Positions 12,264 through 25,694 of a stretch of DNA of 64,000 nt are shown one piece after another. How positions within the stretch are numbered: position 1 is the stretch's first letter; every line of letters starts with the position of its first letter. Both the position numbers and the translations under genes were made by a program. The stretch covers positions 44,805,815 through 44,869,814 of the forward strand of contig CM055111.1 in the NCBI GenBank assembly GCA_029204225.1, given 5' to 3'. The notes beneath the pieces were generated by a model. It searched no databases, had not been told where the DNA came from, and was given only the letters and a program-made list of their open reading frames with translations. The DNA is from Diphasiastrum complanatum (lineage: Eukaryota > Streptophyta > Lycopodiopsida > Lycopodiales > Lycopodiaceae).

Positions 12264-13311
12264 TGTAGTGGGTTTATTTCCTAGCCTAGTCTCAACCCAA
12301 GATCCAAGCGAACAAGCATCAAGGAGATGAAGTTAGTCGTCACACGCGGAGGTTCGTTCCCGTGAGAGCAATAGCATGTCTCAGAATTCAGCATGTATGG
12401 AAGATCCACATCTAACTCTAACATCCATTAACCCTAAGCATTAACACTACGCAATTAACACTACGTTCCATTAACACTACAATCCACCGAGATAGATACT
12501 TGCTTCTCTCTCTCTCTCTCTCTCTCTCCTTCTCTCTCACAAAAAGCATAAGAAATAACAATTCCAATAACATTCAGATCCAACAATTAACAAAATACAA
12601 CAAAGCATGAGAGATGGAGGAAAAGAGTTAGAGAGCAAGGACATTCACAAGTCCATTCCATAAGAGAACCAATCTGCTTGTATTAAAATAAAGATCTGAA
12701 CATGAGGAGCAACTCAAGTCTGAACATGAGGAGCAACTCAAGTTTGCCCCTATTTATAGTGGAGAGGAGGGCCTTGGCCTCAAAATCCTATTGGCCCATT
12801 TCTACCTCCCTAATTATTCAAATTTAAAAATAAGTGGGAACCCATTCAAAATTGGAGGGAACCAATTTGAATTTGAATTTGAACCAACTTTGGTGGGAGT
12901 CCCAACTTTATTCACTAACTTAACATTTAGGCCTGCGACATTAAAAGTCCCGCAAAAAGGCCTAAGTCCTTTTATTGACTTGTAATTATTCAAATAACTA
13001 TGTGATCATCGGGTTGGACTTACACACTTATTAACTAGGGTTAGGGTTGTCTTGGGATCCGCAAACCCTCCAACAGTATCCCCACCAAAACTGGTGGCGG
13101 TCCCACGACACCTGCCTCGAATCTTGAGTGCAAATTTTCAATAACAGTCATATGGATCCGGTGGCCATTCTCATGATAGCCTTGTTCATTGACAAATGGG
13201 TAGTCGACACCATCCAAAAAAAGATCCCAATATAATGCTCCTTGATGTTGATCCTTGTAGATAGGTGCACCTGCTAGCAATGACATTGTTGAAGCTAATG
13301 ACAAGGTTACA
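12264..13311 (-). repeat. LTR b (5' LTR in element orientation)
   Basis: 1048-bp direct repeat of LTR a. It has a longer CT run (about 12507-12528) and an internal small duplication (GAACATGAGGAGCAACTCAA twice, 12698-12740). Confidence 0.8.
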
Positions 13312-13438
13312 ATTTTTTTTTTATGATATTTTCAAAAATTTGTATCTTCCTCAATACTTAACGAATGGAAAAAAAAAACTTATATTTCCAAAAAGGCCTT
13401 CAATGCTCTACAACTGTAGCTATTCAGATGGAATTATA

Positions 13439-14020
13439 CAAGCATCAAGGAGATGAAGTTAGTCGTCACACGCGGAGGTTCGTTCCCGTGAGAGCGATAG
13501 CATGTCTCAGAATTCAGCATGTATGGAAGATCCACATCTAACTCTAACATCCATTGACCCTAAGCATTAACACTACGCAATTAACACTACGTTCCATTAA
13601 CACTACAATCCACTGAGATATATACTTGCTTCTCTCTCTCTCTCTCCTTCTCTCTCACAAAAAACATAAGAAATAACAATTCCAATAACATTCAGATCCA
13701 ACAATTAACAAAATACAACAAAGCATGAGAGATGGAGGAAAAGAGTTAGAGAGCAAGGACATTCACAAGTCCATTCCATAAGAGAACCAAACTACTTGTA
13801 TTAAAATAAAGATCTGAACATGAGGAGCAACTCAAGTTTGCCCCTATTTATAGTGGAGATGAGGGCCTTGGCCTCAAAATACTATTGGCCCATTTCTACC
13901 TCCCTAATTATTCAAATTTAAGAATAAGTGGGAACCTCATTCAAAATTGGAGGGAACCAAATTTGAATTTGAATTTGAACCAATTTTGGTGGGACTCCCA
14001 ACTTTATTCACTACCTTGGA
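13439..14020 (-). repeat. LTR c, truncated at both ends
   Basis: Begins abruptly at CAAGCATCAAGGAGATG, corresponding to about 50 bp into LTR b, and ends at CACTACCTTGG where the satellite begins. It is closest in sequence to LTR b. Confidence 0.8.
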
Positions 14021-15062
14021 AAAAAAAATCGAGTCTTTCAAAAAAATTGAGTCTTCGAAAAAATTCGAGTCTTTTGAAATTTTTGAGTCTTTGGAAAAAT
14101 TTGACTTGATAGTACAAAGAGTCCTTTGATCCTTCGAAAAAATTCGAGTTGATAGTTCGATCTTTTGGAAAAATTCGAGTCTTCAAAAAAATTCGAGTCT
14201 TCAGAAAAATTCGAGTCTTTCCAAAAATGCGAGTCGATCCAAAAATTCGAGTCTTTAAAAAAATTCGAGACTTCGGAAAAATTTGAGTCATTGGGAAAAT
14301 TCGATCCTTTTAAATGATTTGAGTCTTTGTCAAATTCGAGTCATTGAAAAAATTCGAGTAGTTGGAAAAATTTGAGTCATAAAAAAAATTTGAGTCTTTG
14401 AAAAATTCGAGTCATTGGAAGCATTCGAGTCATTGGAAAAATTGGAGTCGTTGGAAAAATTCGAGACTTAAGAAAAATTCGAATCATAAGAAAAAATTGA
14501 TCTTTTTGAAAAATTCGAGTCTTTAAAAAAAATTCGAGTCGTTGGAAAAATTTGAGTCATTGGAAAAATTTTGAGTCTGATGAAAAAATTGAGTCATTGA
14601 AAAAATTCGAGTGTTTCCAAAAATTTGAGTTGTTATAAAACTTTGAGTCTCGAACAATTTGAGTCGTTCCAAAAATTCGATTCTCAATCAATTTGAGTCT
14701 TTCCAAATATTCTATTCTTTGGAAAAATTCGAGTCTTCAGAAAAAAATTGAGTATTTCCAAAAATACGAGTCGATCCCAAAAATTCGATTCTTTGAAAAA
14801 TTCGAGTCTTTGTCAAATTCGAGTCATTCGAAAAATTCGAGTCGTTGGAAAAATTTGACTCATTAAAAAAATTTGAGTCTTTGAAAAATTTGAGTCATTG
14901 GAAGAATTTGAGTGATTGGAAAATTCGAGTCATTGGAAAAATTCGAGTCTTAAGAAAAATTCGATCCTTTTGAAAAATTCGAGTTTTTAAAAAAAATTTG
15001 AGTCATTGAAAAAATTTGAGTTATTGAAAAAATTTCAAGTCATTGGGAAAATTCGAGTCATT
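14021..15062. repeat. ~20-bp satellite block, inverted relative to the 1.4-2.6 kb block
   Basis: Dozens of degenerate units with core ATTCGAGTC followed by TTTGGAAAA/ATTGGAAAA. This is the reverse complement of the GACTCGAATTTTT unit near 1.4-2.6 kb. It abuts truncated LTR c on the left and a GA tract on the right. Confidence 0.9.
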
Positions 15063-15146
15063 AAGAGAGAAAGAGAAAGATATAGATGGATCTTGGACAC
15101 ACATGGAGGATCGTGAGAGAGGGAAAGCGGGAGAGAGGTGCGTTTG

Positions 15147-15149
<3 letters not shown>

Positions 15150-15219
<70 letters not shown>
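15150..15219. repeat. (GA)n microsatellite, ~70 bp
   Basis: Uninterrupted AG/GA dinucleotide run, 90 bp beyond the satellite. Confidence 0.98.
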
Positions 15220-15223
<4 letters not shown>

Positions 15224-15389
15224 TTCAAATATGGTGAGAGGGGGGAAGTAGGACCATGCATGGGGAGGAGGACCATGGGGATTAATGTGTATGCATGGAG
15301 CAGAATGCATACAGCCTCCTCCCCATGTATGCATTTAAAAATTCAATTCAAAAAAGTGTGTGAAAGGAGGATGTATGGGTGCCCACACT

Positions 15390-15500
15390 ATGCATCCTCC
15401 TACCCCATGCATAGGCACAAATGTGACACACAAATATCTTATATATATAAAGATATTTGTGTGTCACATTTGTGCCTATGCATGGGGTAGGAGGATGCAT
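15390..15500. repeat. Perfect 51-bp inverted repeat with 9-nt loop
   Basis: The left arm 15390-15440 starts ATGCATCCTCCTACCCC and ends AAATATCTT. The right arm 15450-15500 is its exact reverse complement by direct base-by-base comparison. The loop is ATATATATA. Flanks also contain CATGCAT and CCTCC words, suggesting a foldback element of a family seen again near 49.4 kb. Confidence 0.95.
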
Positions 15501-15588
15501 GTATGGTTTCCTGGATGCATCCTCCTACCGTGTGCACTTTTTCAAAAAACTAACTAAAGTTTTACATGCATGCATGGAGAGGAGGATG

Positions 15589-15590
<2 letters not shown>

Positions 15591-15620
<30 letters not shown>
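15591..15620. repeat. (TC)n microsatellite
   Basis: 30-bp TC run. Confidence 0.97.
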
Positions 15621-15623
<3 letters not shown>

Positions 15624-15761
15624 ATCGCGAGGAAGGAGGAAGGAGAGCGAGACGCTGTGCAACAAGCAAGGTCATTTGCGCTTCTTTCCCTAGAAAGAAA
15701 ATTTCGTCCAAAAATCTCCTTCCTACCTTTGTTAGCAATCAGATTATGAACTAACATTTTT

Positions 15762-16046
15762 TTAAAAGTCAAAGAATCGGTCGTTTTCTGTGGTGGTTGA
15801 TGTAAAGAGCAGCAAGATTTGAAATCTGAAGGTCTCCGTTCTGTTAATTGAGGGAGGGAGCATTTTTGGAGATAGCGATGGAGGGAGCAATTTTGGAGAT
15901 GGTGTAGTAGCTTTTGGTGGCAAGCTTGATGGCGATAGAGTTGGAGGCTTGGATGGTGAAAGTAAGAGTGTAGGAGGTGCAAAAGGTAAGAGTGCAGGAG
16001 GTGGGGCTGTTTTGGGAGGAAACACGAGCACAATAAGATGAACAAG

Positions 16047-16080
<34 letters not shown>

Positions 16081-16325
16081 GGGGGGGGTGTGTCTTCATT
16101 GCAAGAGATGGTGGTGGAAGCTTGGGAGGTTGAGATGGTAGGGGGTGTAGTCATTGCAGGAGATGGTGGAGGTGCTTTGAGAGGGGCATGTGGCAGAGCG
16201 TGAGGGCCGACTGTCACAGCCAGACTCTCTCCAAGGGTGCAATGACCTGGCGTGCCACATATAAAGTACTGCGCCTTTCCAGAATTGGTGAAGACATCAT
16301 TTCCTGAGTCGTTAGCGTAAAATCA
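15762..16325 (-). pseudogene. Phytocyanin (blue copper / early nodulin-like) C-terminal remnant with Pro-rich tail
   Basis: Minus strand: SGNDVFTNSGKAQYFICG then TPGHCTLGESLAVTVG. This is the end of a plastocyanin-like domain, with the YFICG..GHC block carrying the Cys and His copper ligands of uclacyanins/ENODLs and the terminal LAVTV strand. A Pro/Ser/Thr-rich, arabinogalactan-like segment follows (PPTLSPSSLPPKATTPSPKL), as is usual before a GPI signal. Such proteins are secreted to the cell surface. An in-frame TGA lies just upstream (near 16325), the N-terminal half of the domain was not found, and a ~40-nt G tract (C on the coding strand) sits inside the proline codons. Probably a decayed gene. 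Confidence 0.75.
16048..16088. repeat. Poly-G tract (~40 nt, one T)
   Basis: Thirty-two Gs, a T, then eight Gs. On the minus strand it reads as proline codons of the phytocyanin tail. It could form G-quadruplexes. Confidence 0.95.
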
Positions 16326-18233
<1,908 letters not shown>

Positions 18234-18235
18234 AT

Positions 18236-18722
18236 GCAAATTTTTAAAAACGACTCGAATTTTTTTGAGACTCAAAAAATTTGAGTCTCAAATTATTCGA
18301 GTCTCAAATTTTTTGAGTCCTTCGGAAAAATTTTGATAAACGAATTTTTCGAGTCCTTAAAAAAAAAAGTCGAAACTCGAAAAAATCGAGTATCGAAGAC
18401 TCAAATTTTCTTCAAAAAAATTTGGATCTCGAATTTCCAAAGATGTACAGTTGATTGATGCTATTGATATGGGTCTCAAATTTTTTCGAGGACTCGAATT
18501 CCAAATAATTGAATTTTTGAAGAATCGAATTTTGAAAAATCAAATTTTTGGCGACACAAAAATTTTTAAAGACTCAAAAATATTGGAGACTCGAATTGTT
18601 GGAGAATCGAATTTTTGTAGACTCGAAATATGCTAGACTCGAATTTTTGGAGAGAGAAATTTTTGCGAAATTTGGAGAGAGAAATTTTTGCTAAAATTCC
18701 GAGAAATAGAGAATTTTTTGTC
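18236..18722. repeat. ~20-bp satellite block between CT and GA tracts
   Basis: Degenerate GACTCGAATTTTT-type units in mixed orientation (both CGAATTTTT and AAAAATTCGAG-like words), more diverged than the other blocks. Confidence 0.8.
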
Positions 18723-18727
18723 GATTT

Positions 18728-20405
<1,678 letters not shown>

Positions 20406-20447
20406 CCCCCCCCCCCCCCCCAAAAAAAAAAAAAAAAAAAAAAAAAA
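20406..20447. repeat. Poly-C(16) / poly-A(26) junction
   Basis: Sixteen Cs followed directly by twenty-six As. The A run could be a retroposon tail. Confidence 0.95.
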
Positions 20448-21107
20448 CTGTTGTTGGGGATGATGTTGTTGGTAACTGTTCATGCTCAGGATTGGATCGG
20501 CTTGTGGAACACGTAGTTGAAACTCATTGAACATGTGGTTGGACTAAAGATTGAACAAATCTTAACTAAATTTGTTTCGATCTTGCGGTAGTTGACTCAA
20601 AAAAAAATAATATGACAATGAGATGTAGGAATCAACTCTAATTTGACATGGATTTCTCATATGTCTCAAAAATCCTAAATTGCTGTACAAGGGAATCTGA
20701 AGCTGGATAGATGAATGAAAATGTGTTCTGGAGATGCTCTACAGAAGATTCTCATGCAATAGCTATTCCTCAAGCAAAAATCAATCACACAAAATAGGTG
20801 AAGAGAAACAAGGAAATAAACAAACGTTATAGAGAGTGAAAACTGTATAGCACTTGATGAACAAAACTTGCATTCATCAACATTGATAATGTACCTTGAT
20901 AATTGCAATATTTCAGCTGTTTTGTAGAGTAATGTAACTTACTCTGACATGCCCTTGTCAAAACAAGGCAGGGTGGGTTCCACCATCAGTGATAGCAAAT
21001 GATGTAGGTATTATTGAGGTACTATGTCCTGAGGACCTCTGTGAACAAGAGATTCAGAACCGAATCTCTAAGTGGATTTTCGAATCCTAGATTTGTTGTA
21101 AGTTGCT

Positions 21108-22124
21108 CTTGAGGGTTTATACCAAAATCTTGATCAAGTGGCTTCCAAACATTTTTGCATTTAATCCATCTTCTATAATACAACAACAAAGTGAGCATTT
21201 GTTTTTCGATGTGATATCTAAATGTCATGGATGAGTAACATACTCTGCACTCAACTTGCTGATTTTGTTTTGTATCCCAACCATCATCCAACAACTCGGC
21301 GATTATTTCAGCACTTAAGTCCTTACAAGTAAACATTGTTTTCGTTCTCCAAATATTGCATTTGGAAAAAAAATCAACAAAAATATTAATAGGTAGATAC
21401 CAACTTAATCTATTATTCCTTGATCTAGTGCTACATTTTAATATACTCTGAATATAGGTATATAGCCTAGATCAAAAACTTTATGAAATTGTTGCATCAG
21501 GAGAAATCCATTCCTCACTTGAAAAATCTGGTAGAGGATATGGCTCTAATCTACCAACTAAACCATTTTTATATGTGATCATAAAAGAAAACTCCTGACT
21601 CCAAAAGTGATTTTGGAGAACGACCTTTATATTGTAAAATACCGATATCCGAATGTATGGCATCGATTATTCCTACTATCAATTGAACTGTTTTCCATTC
21701 AACAAAATTTGATGGATACAAATATGCAAAACCAACAAAAATATCACAAGAAAAATATAATTTAAAGAAAATGCTAACTCTAAAGAAATTAAATCTGAAA
21801 AATTGCAATTGCATTTTCTTCTATCATTTGGATTCAAATCATGAATGTGAGTTCATTGTGAAGATAAGCATGCTGAACTAAAACTTCCATGATAGATTGA
21901 CCGGCATGTGATACTTTAAAATCCATTATCCTGCCTTTCCAAGAGCTTCTATATATGTTATCCGATCTTTTTCTTTTTCGGAATGAGCCTTTTGCAGAGG
22001 GATGCATCAAGATCCATTGATATTTTTGATATATTCTTGGTATCCATTGATCTTTTGCATTTTTTTCATTGCAAATATTGATTGCATCAAGGGATCCTCT
22101 TGGTCTCGGATTATGTGTAGCCAT
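21108..22124 (-). pseudogene. Gene X, copy 1 (unrecognised, truncated 3' end)
   Basis: Starts MATHNPRPRGSLDAINIC on the minus strand at 22124 and runs through a basic stretch (GSFRKRKRSDNIYRSSW) and helix-like GQSIMEVLVQHAYLHNEL. A one-base change then shifts frame relative to copy 2. Later frames contain FVGFAYLYPSNFVEW, DAIHSDIGILQYKG, NGLVGRLEPYPLPDF, and CYSSMTFRYHIEKQMLTLLL. The region homologous to copy 2 ends at 21108, so the C-terminal part present in copy 2 is lost. Copy 1 lacks two nonsense codons found early in copy 2. No known family is recognised. Confidence 0.55.
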
Positions 22125-22530
22125 TAGTCAAAAATACGACTACGCATGAGAGAATATAGAGATTGCGAGGTAAACCTAAGAATGACAATCCAAAATAAGA
22201 GATAGAATGAAGAAATGAGAGGTATACCTATGAATGACAACAAGTTCCTAAGCTACAAGGATTAGTTAACTACAGTTTATGACTATTGACGTCAAATCAA
22301 CCTCGAGTGTACAGTGACGGGCAACATAAGAGTATTCAGGCAGTAACTGTGGTCCGATCACAATTGTTTGTTCTGCCTGGCGGAATATTTGAAAATCACA
22401 AAAATTTGGCCGGGAAAGTTAAATACAATTTTTGTCCATCAACCACTGTTACAGTTCGTCACAGATGGACACCATTCATTGGGACACATAAGCGTTGAAA
22501 GTGTGCGAAGTCAAAAACAGCATCTTGACA
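21108..22530 (-). repeat. Block copy 1, X segment (inverted copy of 36740-38168)
   Basis: Reading the minus strand from 22530 to 21108 reproduces plus-strand 36740-38168 with modest divergence, including the X start region, its upstream sequence (GGTTGATTTGACGTCAATAG / CATCAATAG) and the last codons of W. Similarity stops at CAACTT near 21108 and at TTGACAAA near 22530, where Helitron sequence begins. Confidence 0.9.
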
Positions 22531-22559
22531 AAAGTTCTTGAATCTCTTTTTTGAGTTGA

Positions 22560-25328
22560 AGAAAGGGAGTTGACAAGTGAGAATACTAGGAGAGACATTT
22601 CTGAACGTTCAAGTGTTGAAGCAACAAACATTCAGACACAACGTAATCTTGGTGGTGTTTATGAAGTTCAGAATGGTGGACATTCAAGGATGACATCATT
22701 GACACCAATTGGATTAATGACTCTGGAACAAGTGTGAACACACCCCTCCTACAAAACTCCTAATGAAGAATCAAGGGCATAAAGAAAAAACAGACTTGCT
22801 CGACGTCGACGAGCAAAGCAAAAAGCTATGGAGTCACTTTTTAGAGCCGCGAGCATGGAAGTAAGAAATGATAATGGGACAAAGGGAATTGGTGTGCTTT
22901 CTAGTGTAAGAAGATCTGATGTTGATACGCAGGATCATGTGGTCGATTCTTCTTATGTTGAAAGAGCTATTCTCGAGAGTTGTGAAACCATTACTGGAAG
23001 AACAGTTGTTTCTGATACTTATATCAATATGAGAAGAAAAGGCAGAGGCTTTTTAATGTCTCGGTTGTTTAGGGTCGCATGCTCTCATGAAGCACCTACA
23101 TGTCTTGATTTTGGAGAGATGACTTTCCTCTGTCCACATTGTTCAGCTTTAAGATGGAAACCTAAAGTTAATAGTGGATCTTGCTGCATGAGAGGAAAGG
23201 TAAAGCTACCACTACTACCTCCACCACCAGAGAATCTATTTCAATTGTATTCGTCTGAAGATGATGATGGAATCCACTTTCGAAAGTACATACGAGGTTT
23301 TAACAATTGTCTTGCGTTTGCTTCTCTTGCTATTAAAGTTGATAAATCGGCTGCAAATTCTAGGGGAGGGGCTTACAACTTTAGGGTTTTTGGACGATTG
23401 TGTCATCAAATTAGCGGTCTATTACCCGGGGCCTCTCCTTAGTTTTCACAAATATATATGATGGATGGTGAAGAGATGCAATTGAATCATAGGATGTCTC
23501 TTAATCCTAAACTTCGTCATGATGTGCTAGAGATGTTGCAACGGATGCTGATGGAGATAAACCCATTTTGCAAGTTGTTCAAGAGTGCTGGGGAAATCAT
23601 GCGTATGGATTTCCAAACTCTCCTTGCATGAAAGATGGCAAGTGTTCAAAACATTATCCAAGACAATTTGTTGACGAAACCACGATAATGAATGGTTATT
23701 TGTCTTATACACACAGAAACAATGGCAAAACAATCAAGGTACGTGGAGTGAAGTTGGATAATCGTTGGATTGTACCTTACAACAGATGGTTAAACCTTCA
23801 CTTCCAATGTCATATCAACATGGAGGTATGTGTGCATGTTCGGAGTGTAAAATATTTGTACAAGTATGTATACAAAGGACCCGACATGATCACAGCGAAA
23901 GTTGTGGAAGAGAACCATGGGACTCCAGAGGTTGTGAATGAGATTGAACAATACTTGAATGCAAGGTACTTTTTGGCGAGTGAAGCAGGATGGCGTATTT
24001 TTGGATTCTCAATGGGTGCACACAAACCCAATGTGGTTCGACTGGCTGTTCACCTTCCAGGAGAGAACATGACATACTATGCTGACAATGAGGACTTGGC
24101 TGATGTTGTTGCACGTAGTGGAGAAACAACTCTGACAGCTTATTTTGAGTTGAATGCCAACAACAATATGGAGGCACAGTCTTTGCTTTATATGGACCTT
24201 ACGAGAAAATTTGTATGCAACAAAAAACAATGCAAGTGGATTCCACAAACATACATCCAAAACGTTCCTGCAATTGGACGTATGTATTTTGTGCATCCTT
24301 CGAAGGGTGAACGGTTCTATTTGAGGGTTTTATTCACTCAAGTTAAAGGAGCAAATAGCTTTGTGGATTTATGTATTGTTGATGGGGTTCTTCAACCATC
24401 GTTTAGGGAGGCATGTACGCGAAGACTACTTCTGAATGATGTTAATGAATGGCCTAACTGCTTGCAAGAAGCTGCCAGGTGGGGGATGCCCTCACAACTA
24501 CGACTTATATTTGCTACCATTCTTTTCACATGTGCAGCTACGGACCTCGTCAATCTGTGGAAAAGCTTGGAGTATTATATGGTTGAAGACTACGTTGTGA
24601 ATGAACGTGTGGGTGAAAACAGTGGAACACATGCAATAAGTCAATTTGTAATTGACAGAGGTGTCCTTGATGTTGAAAGACATATGCAAGCTGCAGGAAA
24701 ATCACTTTCAAACTATGGATTTGATCTTCCTGAAGATGATCTTGATACATCTCCATTGTTTCGTGAGGAGATGTTTGTGGACGAGAGTATAGACGATGTA
24801 GAAGCAGCTGTGGAGAGACTAAATATGATCAACGAAACATTTTTGAACGTGTTTGTGAGTGTGTTGCTAGAGGAGGAGGCGGGTTATTTTTTGTTGATGG
24901 ACCTGGAGGGACCGACAAAACATATCTCTACAATATTATGTTGTCTTGGGTTCGTGCAAAAGGATGGGTTACATTTGCGGTGGCATCATCGGGGATAACG
25001 ACTTTATTGATGAAAGGTGGTCGTACTGCTCATTCTCGATTTAAAATTCTCCCCACTGACTTGCACTAAACATCTACTTGTAACATATCAAAGCAATCTG
25101 AGTTGGGCAAACTCATGGTGGCATGTCAACTTGTAGTGTGGGACGATGCCCCAATGATGCAGAAACACGCATTGGAAAGTGTTGACAGAACTCTTCATGA
25201 TTTGCAAACATCTGATGCTCTTTTTGGAGGGGTGACAGTTGTTCTTGGTGGTGACTTTTGACAGGTTCTACCGGTAGTGAGGCGAGGCAATTGTGCTCAA
25301 ATTGTATCGGCCTCCCTAAAATATTCCA
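22560..25328 (+). pseudogene. Helitron RepHel, decayed and internally deleted
   Basis: The plus strand encodes pieces of a Helitron replication/helicase protein in order: a basic N-terminus (RLARRRRAKQK), the Helitron-like N domain (FMSRLFRVACSHEAPTCLDF, FGEMTFLCPHCSALRWK, LFQLYSSEDDDGIHF, YNFRVFGRLCHQISGLLP), then a jump to CMKDGKCSKHYPRQF, GVKLDNRWIVPYNRWL and YLNARYFLASEAGWRIF. A PIF1-like helicase start follows with Walker A changed to GPGGTDKT and Walker B as VVWDDAP. The HUH nuclease segment that should lie between the N domain and CSK.YP (around 23560) is absent. Several stops and frameshifts occur (for example 22734, 23440, 24880, 25066, 25259). The helicase breaks off at 25328, joined to the H3-like gene. 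Helitrons move by rolling-circle replication; this copy cannot act alone. Confidence 0.92.
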
Positions 25329-25686
25329 TGATGGTCACCCTCTTGGCATGGACAACTGCAACAACAGTATCTAAAAAAAATTTCACCTGAAAATTCTCAT
25401 ATGCAGTGTGCAGGGCCTCAATTGCTGTTACCATCCATCTCACATCTACAGATAGACTTTTTGTAACATCTCTGATGGATCTTTGTATGTGAGCTTTCGA
25501 AATCAAAAGATTCTTTGTCTTCTGTAGCTTCCAAATATCCTTGAGCCAGGGTGGGTCTCTTCTTCTGCCCCTTGGCCTAGGAGGAGGTGGTGGTGGACGA
25601 GGTGGTGGTAGTGGATTTCCTTGACGTGCTCCTGAGATCGGTATTCCACCAAGGTGGCCTTGTGCTGTTTGCTTGGTCCGCACCAT
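25329..25686 (-). pseudogene. Histone H3-like protein, copy 1 (3' truncated)
   Basis: Minus strand from ATG at 25686: MVRTKQTAQ, close to the canonical H3 start ARTKQTAR, then a proline-rich replacement of the usual tail (PPPRPPPPPPRPRGRRR), then the histone fold: IWKLQKTKNLLI (H3 IRKYQKSTELLI), VDVRWMVTAIEALHTAYENF (TDLRFQSSAVMALQEAAEAY) and VHAKRVTIM (IHAKRVTIM). From LSVD to HAKR it aligns with canonical H3 over 39 residues without gaps, with 15 identities by eye. So it lacks the longer loop 1 typical of CENH3. The frame is open to the junction with Helitron sequence at 25329, which removes the last helix. It is divergent from gene Y, and its start codon lies 8 nt from a palindrome half-site. 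Confidence 0.88.
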
Positions 25687-25694
25687 TAATGTCC

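Larger units (their letters stand above)
10477..14020 (-). mobile_element. Non-autonomous large-LTR retroelement array (LARD-like), minus orientation
   Basis: Three related ~1-kb segments are arranged LTRa (10477-11486), internal (11487-12263), LTRb (12264-13311), 127 bp of internal sequence again, then truncated LTRc (13439-14020). LTRs begin TGTAGTGGG and end GGTTACA on the plus strand. On the minus strand the sequence next to LTRb reads TGGCGCCGTTGCCGGGGAG, a classic tRNA-Asp-type primer site, so the element is transcribed right to left. The internal region is under 800 bp and has no gag or pol, so mobility would need proteins in trans. The internal stub after LTRb plus a third LTR implies a tandem array formed by recombination. 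Confidence 0.85.

Noticed and set aside
15554-16099. 181-codon Pro/His/Leu-rich minus-strand frame.
   Set aside because: Different frame from the recognisable phytocyanin; sustained by the poly-C tract and low-complexity sequence.
23810-24756. Several 60-95-codon minus-strand frames inside the Helitron.
   Set aside because: Shadows of the plus-strand RepHel coding region.
25297-25328. Continuation of the copy 1 H3 frame past 25329.
   Set aside because: These codons derive from Helitron helicase sequence read on the wrong strand. The junction is at about 25329.
25297-25686. H3-like protein as CENH3.
   Set aside because: Alignment to canonical H3 through loop 1 is ungapped, whereas CENH3 usually has a longer loop 1, and the tail starts like canonical H3 (ARTKQT).
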